Source: Apiotrichum sp. Y4204
Taxonomy: Eukaryota > Basidiomycota > Tremellomycetes > Trichosporonales > Trichosporonaceae
Reading direction: 5' to 3'
Length of the DNA: 64,000 nt
Assembly (NCBI GenBank): GCA_025531455.1
Contig: JAMYHL010000053.1
Coordinates: forward strand, 186,001 to 250,000
Positions 1-12,038 of this stretch are shown in pieces (within the stretch, counting starts at the first letter, position 1; each line of letters starts with the position of its first letter). Under the pieces are notes generated by a model. It searched no databases, was not told where the DNA came from, and was given only the letters and a program-made list of their open reading frames with translations. The position numbers and the translations under genes were made by a program.

Positions 1-898
1 TGATGATGTTCGCACAAAGCCGAGACCCGAGAGCCAAAACACACAAACATCCAGGGAACAGGGATCACCATCGGATCATCCAGGGGGTTATTATTGAACA
101 ACACAGTTGTACATACATATGCTCCCGCTCTCTCGCGTCCATGCTCCGTATCATGCTCCGTATTCGGTCCTCCCGTCTATGACAGGCATATATACGCCGC
201 CACGGGCGCCCCATGTATTATGCATCTTCATTGGCTTCTCAACAGTTATGACGTAGATGGAAGACTGGCAGATCCCTCTTCTCCCAGTTCAACCGCGGAG
301 GTTGTTCAATCTCCGCCCCGCAAAGCCACGCCATTTTCACGCGACTGCTTTTACAAGTTTTGATTCCGCAAACTCCGGGGCTCCCACATCTTGCTAGCCA
401 CACTGCGGCGATATCGGCAACTGACGCGCACCCCACGCTGGTCGGGATCTGGATGTCTTGTTCCTGGCTGGAAATTTTTTGTAATTTTTTGTAATGGGGC
501 CAACCCACGCTTTCCATCGTTGCGCGATGCAAGACAATGGAGGGTCAGAAAGTGCAGGAATAGCAACTAGTGCGAGGTGTATTTGATGTAATGCATGCAT
601 TCAGTCTGATTAGTAGGACTGGGAAGACCGGAGATGCTCCGAGATATCAGATCCGAAGAGGGGGGCCAAAGAGGACTAGAGGACCAGCGTGGATGTAGGA
701 CGCGGTACGCGGGCCGTTGGCTGGCTGAACACGTTCCACGCACAGTGCCACACTCACCCTGGCTGGCGGAGCAGCTCGCACCCAGAGCCAGTCGCCAGTC
801 GCTGGCATCCATCCGCTCGCATCCTCGCTCTTTTCACCTCGCCATCCCCTCCTCCTTTTTTTCTCTTCTTCATCTAGTCTTCTTCTTCTTAATCCAAA
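1..898. other. Upstream region of eEF1B-beta, no gene seen
   Basis: I see no convincing coding frame here; the open frames lack codon bias and splice structure. The last 50 bases before the ATG at 899 form a strong pyrimidine tract (rich in CTT/TTC) ending in an A-rich stretch directly before the start codon. This is typical of highly expressed translation-factor genes in basidiomycetes and probably holds the transcription start. Confidence 0.5.
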
Positions 899-2006
899 AT
901 GGTCGACGCCAAGGAGCTTGAGCAGCACCTCTCCACCCGTGCCTTCATCGACGGGTAAGTGTTGGATCACAGCTCGATGAGCGAGACCTCCCCGTGGCCC
1001 GCAAAAATTTCTCCTCCCCCCCTCCACCGCCGAGCGCGTCGTGCTGGCATCCTGGCATCATGGCAGTCTCGTAGCCGTCGCCATCAACCTACCCCTCCTC
1101 CCCATCCCCTTACACCCCCTTTCCATCTCTCCCTCTCCCCATTCCGGATGAACCTTGTTTTGGTCCGTGTTTCCGAGCAAGCGGCTTAAGACCCCGCGAC
1201 TAAAGCGTTGAAGACAACACCCTTTCCAAACTATCTGATCTCTTTTTTTCTCCTTCCTGTTTTCGTGGCGTGTCCCGTCCAATGTCTCTGGACCGCGCTA
1301 ACAATACAGTGACGCCGTCTCGTCGGCTGACGTTGCCGTCGCTGACACCGTCAAGCTCTGTGAGTCGCTAGAACCCGACACGCTCCCACCAATCTAACCC
1401 TCCCAGCGCAGCTTGAGGGCTTCCCCCACACCGCCCGCTGGTTCAAGCACGTCGCGTCGTACGCTGGTGAGACTGCCAAGCTCCCCGCCGGCAAGGTTCC
1501 CTTCGCCGGTGTCTCGGCCGCCGCTGCCCCCGCCGCCGCCGCTGAGGAGGACGACGACGACGTCGACCTCTTCGGCTCGGACGACGAGGACGACGCCGAG
1601 GCTGAGCGCATCAAGCAGGAGCGTGTCGCTGCCTACAACGCCGCCAAGGAGGCCAAGAAGCAGGAGAAGCTCGCCGCCGGCAAGACCCTCGACGTTGCCA
1701 AGTCGGTCGTCACCCTCCAGGTCAAGCCCTGGGATGACGAGACCGACATGGCCGCCCTCGAGGAGTGCGTCCGCAACATCGAGATGGAGGGCCTCGTCTG
1801 GGGCTCGTCCAAGCTCGTCCCCGTCGGTTTCGGCATCAAGATGCTCCAGATCACCCTTGTCGTCGAGGACGCCAAGGTCTCGCTCGACGAGCTCCAGGAG
1901 CAGATTACCGAGGACGGCGAGGACGTGAGTAATGACAAGCGAGAGCGTGATGCTGACAGAGTAGTACGTCCAGTCGACCGACATTGCTGCCATGCAGAAG
2001 CTCTAA
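899..2006 (+). CDS. EFB1: Translation elongation factor 1-beta (eEF1B guanine-nucleotide exchange subunit)
   Basis: The product exchanges GDP for GTP on eEF1A during translation elongation in the cytosol. Four exons join in frame: 899-954, 1310-1359, 1407-1924 and 1965-2006, giving 221 residues, the normal length for the family. The N-terminal part resembles the usual GST-C-like helical region. It is followed by an Ala-rich linker and the hallmark acidic stretch ([16 protein letters not shown]), then a Lys-rich helix and the C-terminal exchange domain with KPWDDETDM and [17 protein letters not shown]. The last exon encodes only 13 residues ending in IAAMQKL, the conserved C terminus. Introns use GTAAGT, GTGAGT and GTGAGT donors. 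The first intron is long (355 bases) for this genome, as is common in 5' introns of ribosomal and translation genes. The family is certain from these motifs. Confidence 0.95.
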
Positions 2007-3691
2007 GTTTCCGGCTGTTATGCTGTAGTCTTTTTTTACGATGCAGATCATCTGCACGACATGTAATGGTTGTGAGCAGTGTGCGCGAGGCGGCAGGCCG
2101 TAGGCCGGGGCTGTTGGCTGTTGAGGACTCTGGTGTCAGTTCGAGGCGTGACGAGGCAGCAAGAGATCAAGAGATCGGAATTTAGCGGCCACTTCGCCGC
2201 TCTCTCTGCCGCATTCGTCCGCGGCCAAGCGGCACGTGTGGTACAATGGGAACGCGTTATAATTATAGCGTTAACGCGGAGTGCGCTCGAGCGCGGAGCG
2301 CGCGGAGCACATGGTCACTGCACGTGGGCGCGGGAGGGACAGTTGATCGGTTGACAGCTTGACAAACCACTCTACGTCTGGGCATGAAGGGCAACTGCGG
2401 AGCTTCGAAAGCGGCCAGAGTCATCATGTATACAGCGGCCAAGGATCCGCCATTGAACGACGGCGCCGAGAGGAACGCGGGCGGGGATCGGAGGGGATCC
2501 TCTGGACGCCGGGGCGCGGCGCCACTCGCGTGCTTTGGTATCCACTGAGCAACTGTCTCGGTCAAAGTCTTCACATCTCGAGATCTCCACCTTTTGTTCC
2601 CTCTTGCGGCGCAGGCGTGCGCCGGCGATTTTGTTGACGGGAATGTACGGGTTGTGTCCGCGGCGTGCTCTGTGCTCTGCAGATTTGTGGTCTTTGTGCG
2701 CGGCTGTCGTCTGGCTTGTGCCTTCTGGATTCTGGGTTGTGGGTTCTGGATTCTGGGTTCTGGTGTCAGCTGTCCGGCTCGGTAACAAAACCTTGGATCC
2801 TGGGATCGAGGATGGAGGATTGTCGTTCGCGATGGCGTCCACATCCACCATCGGCCATCGCGCCATCGGGGCCATCGGGGCATCGGGGCCATCTCTCGTA
2901 CCACCTCGCGCGGGCGGCACGCAGACTGGTCGCTTTCTGCTTTCTGCTTTCTGCAATTCTGCTCCCTGATGCATCCTGCACACTGCATTCTGCATCCTGC
3001 ATTCTCACGATGCATTCTGCGATGTGTCCAGGGACTTTGCCCTCTGCCCTCCTCCCTCTGTCCTCTGCCCTCCGCCCTCTGCCCCTCGGTGTCCGCCGCT
3101 GCGTCATTCATTAAGACATGGGCGCACTCCAGGCCCGGAACGAGATCCACCGGCATGAATACCTCATCGCCGAGCCTCGGACTTGCCACGCCCCTCGGGG
3201 AGGGCGGCGGGCGGCGGCGGTCAACTTGTGCTGCTGTGTCTATGACCTCTATATCTCTACGGCCTGGATTCGGCGTGACGCGCACTGGCGCACTCGCACT
3301 GGCACTGGCGCACTGGGCGTTCCGCGGCGTAAACGCAACAACACAGGGCGTGGCTTGGCGAGGGCGACGGCGGGATTTGAAGAGAAGCGAGGAAGAGAAG
3401 CGAGGCTCTGGGGGCGAGGAGGAATCCTTTTGTGACTTGCTAGTCGCTTCGGCACATGGCATGAAAATGGTGGATGTGATTGTTTTACATGTTACCCCCG
3501 TCACTCTGTCACTCTACTGGAACTCTGGTATTCTGACCGTCTCGATGCATGGGCCCATGCTTCCCGCCCGCGGCACGGAGAAACAAGAAGAAGAAAAAAA
3601 TAAACGAGTAGGAATGCAAAAAATGGATATAACTACGGGGTCTCACACGATCCCACACCCACGCCCAGAAATCATCCCACCCACACCACCA
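2007..3691. other. Intergenic, low-complexity stretches, no supported gene
   Basis: A 413-codon open frame runs on the minus strand (2263-3504), but it crosses simple-sequence tracts and shows no recognisable domain. Notable low-complexity pieces are repeats of TTCTGGATTCTGGG near 2720-2765, of TTTCTGC/CATTCTGC near 2935-3025, and of CCTCTGCCCTC near 3040-3085. These keep several frames open by chance. Confidence 0.4.
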
Positions 3692-4027
3692 ATGTCGACC
3701 CTCACATCCGCGCCGCCATCGACACCCTCCGTACCCTCCGCTTCCCCCTCCCCCTCCCCACCCTCGCTCTCACGCCGGGAACGCGCCGAGCTCGCGTGGG
3801 TCGCGGACATGCACCGTATCCTCGACAGCATCACCGCGCGGGATCTCGAGCCGTGGCAGCCGGGCCAGCGGGAGGTGAGGGAGCGGAGCTGGTCGTCGTC
3901 CTCTGTCGACAGCATGGCTAGCGAGGCCAGCGGTGCGAGTACTGCGAGCGAGTCTACGGAGGAGTATGCGATCCCGGGCAAGTGGCCGGTACGTGTTCTG
4001 TGCTTATTGCGCTGACGTTAGGCATGA
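3692..4027 (+). CDS. Small hypothetical protein (100 residues)
   Basis: I do not recognise the family. Exons 3692-3988 and 4022-4027 give 100 residues. The first third is Pro/Ser/Thr-rich. The middle (RRERAELAWVADMHRILDS, then ARDLEPWQPGQREVRE) looks like an amphipathic helix with Trp residues, followed by a Ser-rich acidic segment and a C-terminal KWPA. The 33-base intron has a GTACGT donor and a textbook GCTGAC branch point followed by GTTAG. The second exon contributes only Ala and the stop codon. If unspliced, the frame would run on by five residues to a stop at 4013-4015. The codon choice and clean splice signals argue for a real gene, but no function can be inferred. Confidence 0.5.
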
Positions 4028-5544
4028 GCGAGTGCTCCCAGCCCAAGCACCAAGCTACCAAGCTACCAAGTTGCATCTCTCCGTCATCATCAAATGGATC
4101 ACGACTCGATCTCCCATTCGCACCCACTCCGCGCCATCACTTGTGCCATCACCCACACCCACACCTCACACGCCACCACTCCCCCTCACGCCCATCACGC
4201 CCTCTCACGCCACAGTTGTAGCCTGTACTGTATGCATCCCCCACCGGCCCGTCCGGATACCAGAACCAGAACCAAAAGGTATTAGAATCAGCGCCGAGTT
4301 CTCAGAATCAGATCAGGTGCGCAGAGCGTGCGCTCGTGATGTGCAGTTCTCGCGTACTCGGTCGCTCGGGCCGGCGAGTTTGTGCTTCTCTCGATCACTG
4401 ATAATGTCTTCTGAGCTCGCCACATTAAACATTGCTGGACATATCGGGCAGTCTCGTTCGCAATCCAAGCTTCTTCTGTACGAGGCATTCTGCACCATCT
4501 TCTGCATCTTCCACTGGAACAGCCCCCAATCCCACAATCCCACAAGCCCGCAAAGCTGCAGTTCAGCCTGCTCATTCACTTTGCCATACCTCCAGATGGC
4601 CGTACAGTATGACAGCAACGCCAATCCGCACTGCATCGCCCTGTAGCACCTCGATCCCTCGACATTCCCAACCCATGTCCGCCGGCATGTTACGCCCGCG
4701 AGGCCCGCCTCGAGGCTCCGCCAGGCCGCCTGGCCGCCCGGCGGCTGTCATACCACACAAGGCACACGCGCGTCATCGACGTGCGAGATGCGATATGCGA
4801 GTCGGGATCCATGTGCGCCCAAGTGCGTCAGTACGGTCACTCCGCATGCGTCGTGTGCCGCTGTTGGTAGCATGGAGGGTTCTCCCGCCTGGCCTTGGGA
4901 TGGGAATTCAGTATGTCAAGTGCTCCTCCTCGCCTTGGTTGTTCGTGTCTCCGAATGGCGGAGATACCGTTGGGTGTTTGGCTGAGTGTGGACTGGTGTG
5001 CTCGATAGGAGATTGGTGTGGCAGTGTGGCAGTGTGGCGCCAGAAGTTCCCCTCCTTTCCTCCTCTGACCACTTCTTCGGCGCCTTCAGATAACTGATAT
5101 GTGCACAGGTTCTGAGATCTCTGGACTCTAGGAGAGCCTACTGGAATCCCACATCAGCATTGTGTAGTCCACCCTCGCGCCCACCATTCGCGTTCATGTC
5201 GAAAGACAGTCCGCTTATGGCGTCGCTCGTCCGCTCGCTCGCACCGTTAAACACCACACTCATTTATCTCTCTACATAAGCTTCATTCTTCGCTCGTCAC
5301 CCTTATGCATCGTACTATAACCGTCGTTCGACAGTCCCAGACGTTTCCCTAACCTCTGATCAAAGACCGGAGGAGGTGATCAATGCTGACGCCATCCCTC
5401 CACTATTGTGTTCTGCCGTCGATCCCTCCGCTGTCATCTCCATTCACCCCCACACTCCCACACCTGGGTGCAGCATATAACCCCTCACATCATTTGTTCC
5501 CCTGTTCTCATCACCCATATCGCCACCGGGTCACGATCTACAAC
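4028..5544. other. Intergenic, no supported gene
   Basis: Several overlapping open frames occur, but none has splice signals, domain motifs or consistent codon use. The stretch directly before 5545 is C-rich and TATA-like (CAGCATATAACCCC near 5471-5484) and could be the promoter of the F-box-like gene. Confidence 0.35.
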
Positions 5545-6857
5545 ATGCCCCTCGACATCACCGCCTTCCCGCACATTTTTGAGCAGATTCTCCTCCATGT
5601 CGACGACGACACGCTCCTCGCTATCTCCCAGACTTGTCGGGGTCTACATGCGCGGTTCCCGACCCGTATGTCTTTCAAGTTTGGTGCGCACTCCTCCAGC
5701 ATCGTCAGTGAATTGCCTCCGGTGTCGAATGTGCCCACCTCATTCAACCTGTTACGTGTTCTGGATATTCAACCTTACCCCCGTTCTTCAACGGCCCGTA
5801 GGCCCGAGTTATCAGGGCCACACCCAGCAAATTTTGTGAAAGTCCTTCGCAGCTTCCTGACTGTAAGGCCCCCCCGCGAGATGCTCAGTGATGTGCGCAT
5901 CTTCTTCATGACTGGCCTACCTCTCGACTTTATCTATGAGAGACCCGATTTCTTCAGACCACCAAGGAGGAAATTGGTGTATACGTGGAACTCCCTCAAC
6001 TCGGTGTCAACTTCATTAATCCTACAGAATTTCCATGTGGTACCGCAGGTGGTGTTTCTCTTCCTTTGGAAAGATTTCCTCCGTCGATTCAGGTGGTGGA
6101 AGCATCGCGAGAGGCTCTCGGCCGCGAAGTCTTCTCTCACGGACATCATCAGTCGGATGGCAAGGGAAGGACAGGGTATTCGGGGAGGTGCTTTTTGGTG
6201 GAGACTCTCCACCATCACTTTTGTTGGTCTCGAAGAGGTGCCGGGAGCCAAAGAGCTGGTACTGGACGTGTTCAGGAGTTCAGATGGCTGGCGCTGTGCG
6301 TATGACAGTTACCTGCACTTTTTTAGTTGGTGAGTATCGAAGGACAGTGGGGGAAATGCAATTTGCTCTCGAGAGCGAGTTCACCATCGAGGTCCCTGAG
6401 AAGCCGCAGGCTGGACGCGACCACAAGTGGAAAACTCGGTGGCGGAGTGGCAAGTGGCGACCATGGAAGGCGAGGTCAGTGCCGGTTCTTTGCAGATGTG
6501 CTGACGACGCAGCACGTAGACGTCTCAAGGACCGAGGCCAGCGCCTCCGAACGCCGAAGTATCACAATCGAGTCACGCGACGACGACTGTCGCATTATCA
6601 ACACGTTCCATCACACGTCAACACACGTCCAGTACACCATCGTTCCGTCGGGCCCTGTAAAAGCAATGAGACCCGTCGACCAACCCTTTATGAGTGTCTG
6701 GGGAGGACGCGTGACCTGGACAAGACAGGACAGCAAAATGCATTGTGGCCGATGTGAACATGGAATGGTGACAGACACTGACAGAAACACAGATTTGGCG
6801 CCTAGCAGAACACACCACTCAGTGCAATGGTCTGAATCACGATTGAGTGTCCTCTAG
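5545..6857 (+). CDS. F-box-like protein
   Basis: This is probably a substrate receptor of an SCF ubiquitin ligase or a related fungal F-box protein. Residues 1-45 carry an F-box-like motif: ITAFPHIFEQILLHVDDDTL then an invariant-type SQTCRGLHARF. The rest is a fungal-specific region rich in hydrophobic and basic residues with no repeats I can name. My model uses exons 5545-6295, 6327-6478 and 6513-6857 (415 residues). Intron 1 is 31 bases (GTGCGT...TTTTTTAG). Intron 2 is 34 bases with a weak GTGCCG donor but a good CTGAC branch point and CAG acceptor. Both splices are needed to link three different open frames that each look coding (for example FTIEVPEKPQ and RSITIESRDD). Without intron 1 the frame stops at 6333. 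The C-terminal end is the least certain part. Confidence 0.6.
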
Positions 6858-7683
6858 CCGCGCTCCGAGCACATGTAACCCGACGGACACCAGCTCCGTG
6901 ACGAGCGGATATCGAGGCAAAGCAGCAAAAGCGAGTCAATACGATTTCCCATAAAACACAATGTATATCCCGTGACTTTATCTCTGTCTCTCATTGTCCT
7001 CTGCATACTCACGGGAACACCCTGATAAGCCGACAGGGGCGGGGCAGTGCAGCGCGCGATTACTAACCACCCACAACGCCCAAGTCAGTGCGCGTGTCTC
7101 ACCCCCCAACGCGTCGTGTCGTCTCGACCACTTTTGACTCACTCACTTTCGTTGTGTGCTGACTTTCTTGCTGGAACCTGTGTGGGACACCCAGATTCCG
7201 CGGTGACACCGGACATGGGAACATGGGGAATCGAGGGGCGACATGAGCGATTGAGGGCAAGAAAGTGGTTATTGTTCTTCTCACTTTGTCACAACTGCTC
7301 CCGGTGTACAAGACAGCTACACTCGGAAAACAATGGAAACCAGTCAAGACTGCTGATGGGGATGGAGAACATGTTAAAAACACACACACGCTCACACCGC
7401 ACACAACTCGGTGCAACACATTTCAAGACCACACACATACACACCTCAGCACAGCCATCACGAGTACTCTGCGACCGACGCCGGCGTCGACCTCTGCGAT
7501 GACTTCGACGATCCGAACGCAAAGTTCCTTGCGTCTGCAGGGTATAAAAACCGGCCTCTCGGGGTCGTCAAAGTCCCCCATCCCATCGCCTCCCATCTTC
7601 CATTCCTATCGCTACCGCACTCCAGCATCAGCATCTCGAGCAGGCTCGAGCTAGATCCCTTAGAGCGTTAGACTTTTACATCA
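6858..7683. other. Intergenic and promoter region of the coiled-coil gene
   Basis: No coding frame is convincing. AC-rich simple sequence (ACACACACGCTCACACCG and similar) lies near 7378-7450. A canonical TATA box is described separately. Confidence 0.4.
7543..7550 (+). promoter_or_regulatory. TATA box of the coiled-coil gene
   Basis: TATAAAAA lies in a GC-rich context (CAGGGTATAAAAACCGGCC), about 135 bases before the ATG at 7684, and is followed by a pyrimidine-rich leader. Spacing fits a transcription start near 7575. Confidence 0.55.
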
Positions 7684-10171
7684 ATGACTTCGCCGCCATC
7701 ATCAGCGGCAAACGGTAGCGGTGGGGATGGGGATGTGGACGGCTCTGAAGGCTTTCCCTCCCCGTCTTCCCCTCTTTTCGTCTTCGACTCGCCTCCGGTC
7801 GAGCTTGGTCCGGTCCCCGCTTCGGCTCGCCGCCGCGGATTCGAGCCCGAGCCTCAGCCCGAGGTTGTAGTCAAGAAGGTCGACTTCACCCTCGACCACA
7901 CGGTGCGCCACGCAGTGAGTACATCAAGGTCACAGTTCATATGAGCGGAACTGACTTCAGCCGTCCATCATGAGCGCCAAGTCGTCGTCGACATTTACGT
8001 CGACGAACTACTCGCGCCGCTTCCCCTCTCTCGGAGCCGTGGCGGACTCCCAGACCAACGGTGACTCCAGCACCGAGCACTTCTCAAATGGTGAGTACAA
8101 TGAGTGATGGCAAGACACATGTGTTACCAGTGTCAGTGGGTCATCCACTTCAAAACACTTGTTAGACATATATGTGTCTTATTTGTCCTCCATGTCTTTG
8201 TCGACTCACATGAACAATGACTAACCCCCAGGCTCGGTGGAGTTCACCCCACCTCGCGCGACCCGTTCGCCTCCTCCCGACCCTCGTCTCCCTTCGCCGT
8301 CTTCGCCCTCCGGTACCACCAACTTCCCATGGGGCGCCCAACGCGGCAACAAGTCTCCGACCCCTGTGCCGTCGCTGGACGAGTTCCGCGCCAACCCAAG
8401 CCTGTTCATCGTCAACGATGCGGCAGGCGAGGCGCACTTCGCCTTCGACCTCGAGCAGTGCGATCCTGCACACCGTGAGGAGTTCCTCACCCTGCTCGCG
8501 CAGTTGAACGGCGAGCCGTCCCTCGACCGCGAGTGGGAGGAGTTCACCGCCGCCGCGGGACAGACCCCCAAGCGCCGCCCACGGCTCTCGCCGCTCGACA
8601 TACCACCTGGCGCGCTTGCTGGCCACGGCCGGTCGGTCTCCCAGCCGGTCGGCACGATCCGCTCGGTCGGGTACGCTGGCCCCTCAAAGCCCAGCGCGGT
8701 CATCGACTTTGAGGCCGAGAAGCGCGAGCAGGAACGCGCCCGCGAGGTTGCAGAGCTCCGCGAGAAGGTCAACCGCCACTCGACATATAATCGCGATCTG
8801 AACAAGATGCTCGAGACCGTGCAGCAGGAGCTGGCAGAGGTGAAGGAGAAGCAGAAGATCCGCGAGACTCTGCCCTCCATCGCCGAGCCGCCTGCTGCCT
8901 CGACTTCTGCTGCCTCGACCTCCGCTCCTGCTCCTGCTCCCGCTCCCGCTCCCGTCCCCGAGACTCGCCAGCGCAAGCTCTCGAAAAAGCCATCCTCGTG
9001 GTTTGCCTCACTTCGGTTGCGCAAGCCAAAGAAGGAGAAGGAGCCCGCCCCCGTCGCGGAGGAGAAGGTCGTCGTGATCAAGGCGGACAAGTCGGAGCCT
9101 GGTCCCAGCGCCCCCGCCCCGCACATCCGCGCCTCCGCCCGTGATGGCGTGGCTCCCGACGACCTCGAGGCCGCGCTCGTCGAGGCGGCGGCCCACGGCG
9201 AAGGCTTCGACGACTACTGGGCCGACGACGACGTTCCCAAGCCCGTCACAGCCCAGACCCACGACTTTGTGACTGCCGCTCAGGAGGAGGAGCGCAACGC
9301 CACACAGAACCTTAAGATTGCGCTGGACCGCAAGAAGCGCGCAACCGAGGCCCGCAAAAAGGCCGAGCGCATCGAGCGCGACGACCGCCGCGCCGAGAAG
9401 GTGCGCCACCTCGTCACGCAGAGCACCGCGCCCGTCATTGCCACGACGGCTCGCTGTCTTGTGAGCGGGGCGAGCCGCGCCGCCTCCGCAGCACGTACCC
9501 CGACCAGTGCCAATTTCGATGGGGGTGGCACGAGTGCTCAGTCCTCCGCCATTCCCACTCCGTACCTGGTTCCCGACGGTCTGCGCCTTGAGACTCACAC
9601 GCCGTCCCCAGTGCCTTCGCCCAGCGAACCGCACCCTCCCGCCAGCGCGAGTGGACCCTCTCCCCTGGCTGAGAACGCTCGCCTGTTCCCGGTCACCGCT
9701 CCCGTCCAGCTGGATCGCGACCCCACGCCTCCGCGTCCCGAGCGCTCGTCCTCGCGCCCGTACAAGCCGCTGGCGCCGTTCCCCCCTCTCCCGGCAACGC
9801 CGGCCACCCAGTCCCGCACGCCGTCCCAGGCGTTCCCGGACGCGGAGAAGAACGCCTCAGCGGCGGACATTGCGCAGCAGTGGCGCCGCTCCCAGGCCTC
9901 TGGCCCCACGCCGTCGCGTGTGGCCTCGCCCGCCGAGCTCGTCCAGCCTCCGCCCCCAGAGCCGGATAGCGACACGGACGAGGAGTCGCGGGCAACCCCG
10001 CTCTACGCGCGCCTGACTGCGCGCGGGCGCGTCTCGCCCGAGCCGCAGAATGCGCCCCGCCAGCGCCGCAAAAGCCTGGCCGAGTCGATCAAGTCGGTCG
10101 GCGGCCGCCTTCGCCGCAAGAAGAGCGGCGTGTCGATTCGCAAGGACGCGTTCGGCGTTGGCGACAACTAG
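7684..10171 (+). CDS. Coiled-coil, Pro/Ser-rich protein of unknown function (766 residues)
   Basis: I do not recognise a named family. Exons 7684-7914, 7961-8090 and 8232-10171 join in frame; both introns have GTGAGT donors. The N-terminal 270 residues are Ser/Pro-rich. A first predicted coiled coil (about residues 279-330, starting DFEAEKREQERAREVAEL) is followed by an Ala-Pro linker and a short basic patch (RQRKLSKKPSSWFASLRLRK). A second charged helix (about 467-515) contains ALDRKKRATEARKKAERIER. The C-terminal half is Pro/Ser-rich with many SP/TP sites. It ends in a basic tail (SIKSVGGRLRRKKSGVSIRK) that could bind membranes or nucleic acid. The basic Trp-containing patch plus coiled coils suggests a cytoskeletal, polarity or signalling scaffold, but that is only inference. 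Confidence 0.85.
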
Positions 10172-11003
10172 GAGACCCCGGGGGTCTCCTCACGACGGAC
10201 AATGGACAATAACTCTGTATTATTACTCAGAAAATAACCAAAAATCTCCGAAAAAAAAATCAACAAAACCTCAAAACCCTCGCAAAAAATTACCCGAAGA
10301 CCCAAAAACAATATACCAATGCGTGCGGCATGATTAAGGGGAGGGGGTTTGTTCAACGTGACCCATCAGGACCAGTGAACGCGCTTGAGATAAGCAGTGA
10401 GTGTCATCACCTATTGTTGAGTTTGTTTGTCCAAAACTCATCCACAGAGTCAACACTTCAAGGAAGCCCAAACAGGCTCGAGATGAAGTGTCTGGAGGCT
10501 GCCGTCAGGGGTGGCGTGGGGATGGTGGAGGAGGAGGCTTCATGTCAACCGGGCGGGCAGGGCGGTTTATGTCTGCCTGTGCCCGTCCTTGAAAGTATGG
10601 GGAGTGCTCGGCGTGAAGCCGTGCGTCGAGGGTAACCGGAGATTCGGCCGTCCGGTTGATTGCACGATTGTTCCTCTCGGTTCAGTACTGCACTGGGCTG
10701 AAAGGATTGCAATCCTCCAAGCCGACGATGGTAATGTTGCGATCCGCATTCCTGATGATGTACGCCATCACCCCCACGACGCTGCCGGACGCGAACCCGA
10801 ACCCCCCCCGTATCCGTCTCCAGCGGAGCTTTGAGAGCGGTCTCCACCGGCTCCACCGCGTCTCTCAGATTTTCCGCCGCTCCACAGGACCGGAATCAAC
10901 GACTTGATAAAGGTTTGAGACGAGAAAGACTCGGCCTTCCTGCTGGCGATGTCCCAAAAGAACGGGTGGAGTACGATCTTCAGGGACTTGTCGGTGTCGC
11001 GGG

Positions 11004-11119
11004 GTGGGCGGTTCACCCTCTGCGAATATGGGGCAACGCTGTACCGCTTTTCGTACGCGAGGTGGGCGGTTCACCCTCTGCGAATAGGGGGCAATGCTGT
11101 ACCGCTTTTCGTACGCGAG
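11004..11119. repeat. 58-base tandem duplication, two copies
   Basis: The unit beginning GTGGGCGGTTCACCCTCTGC occurs at 11004 and again at 11062 with three single-base differences, and a third partial start follows at 11120. The period is not a multiple of three, so it would break any coding frame. Confidence 0.85.
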
Positions 11120-11170
11120 GTGGTTCAACTAAACCACGATATTGTTGGGTGTGAACAGACTCTCGAACAG

Positions 11171-11522
11171 ATGCCCAACCTCGTAGATGTTGCGGTGCGA
11201 ACGAGCCATCTCGATGCTGGTGGTAGGCGGAGGGATTACGAGCCGCACGGCGGGCTTGAGTGACGCACAAATGTCACACGGACGAGACAGGTAATATAGG
11301 GTAGGGAGGTCGTAAATGGCCATCTGCTGGGCTACTTCCATCCCCGATGCCCAACCTCGTAGATGTTGCGGTGCTCACGAGCCATCTCGATGCTGGTGGT
11401 AGGCGGAGGGATTACGAGCCGCACGGCGGGCTTGAGCGACGCACAAATGTCACACGGACGAGACAGGTAATATAGGGTAGGGAGGTCGTAAATGGCCGTC
11501 TGCTGGGCTACGTCCATCCCCG
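11171..11522. repeat. 176-base tandem duplication, two copies
   Basis: The unit starting ATGCCCAACCTCGTAGATGT occurs at 11171 and 11347 and is almost identical through to GGGCTAC(T/G)TCCATCCCC. It lies inside a minus-strand coding-like frame. The period of 176 is not a multiple of three, so the duplication frameshifts that frame. Confidence 0.9.
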
Positions 11523-12038
11523 GCAGCCCGAACATGTCGCAAGGGCAAACAATGTCTACCAGGCGCTCGCTGCGTGGCATGACGCCTGTGAAGACATCGA
11601 GGAGACTATTCAATACGCCGACACCGACTACGCCGAAACCGACCCAGCCCTGGGCGCCATCGTTCCCAGCGAGCATGGTCGGTAAACGCGATCTTTTGCA
11701 GGTGCCATCAGCCGTGCCGCGCCTCGAGGAGAACTGTGTGTTTGTTTTGTCTCCCTCGTCTCATCACGGCGCTCGCTCTTCCAACGGCCTGCGATTTTTT
11801 CTGCGCTCGTCCGCTACTTGTCCGGGAACGTTTCGGTTTGCGTACCGTGCTCAATCACGGGCTCGGCCCCCAGCAAGGCCGACACTGAGGGCGCCAAGGG
11901 CACCTCATCGCCTTCACTTGGCCGTCTATGAGACGGCATCGACTCCCCTTTACGTCACTGCCGCTGGTGGTGTCCCTCCTATTCCTACGAGCGAGACCAA
12001 CATGTCCTCCCTTGTAAACTCAGAGTCGCCAGTAACCC

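Noticed and set aside
1394..1993. 199-codon open frame on the minus strand
   Set aside because: Antisense of the eEF1B-beta exon; Leu/Gly/Asp composition typical of a shadow frame.
2263..3504. 413-codon open frame on the minus strand
   Set aside because: Crosses several simple-sequence tracts, has no domain and shows no splice signals. A short segment (EVFMPVDLVPGLECAHVLMN) looks protein-like, but it is not enough.
10930..10990. Protein kinase remnant (VLHPFFWDIASRK)
   Set aside because: The HPFFW string recalls kinase C-terminal lobes, but no glycine loop, catalytic HRD or DFG motif is visible nearby, so I do not call a kinase.
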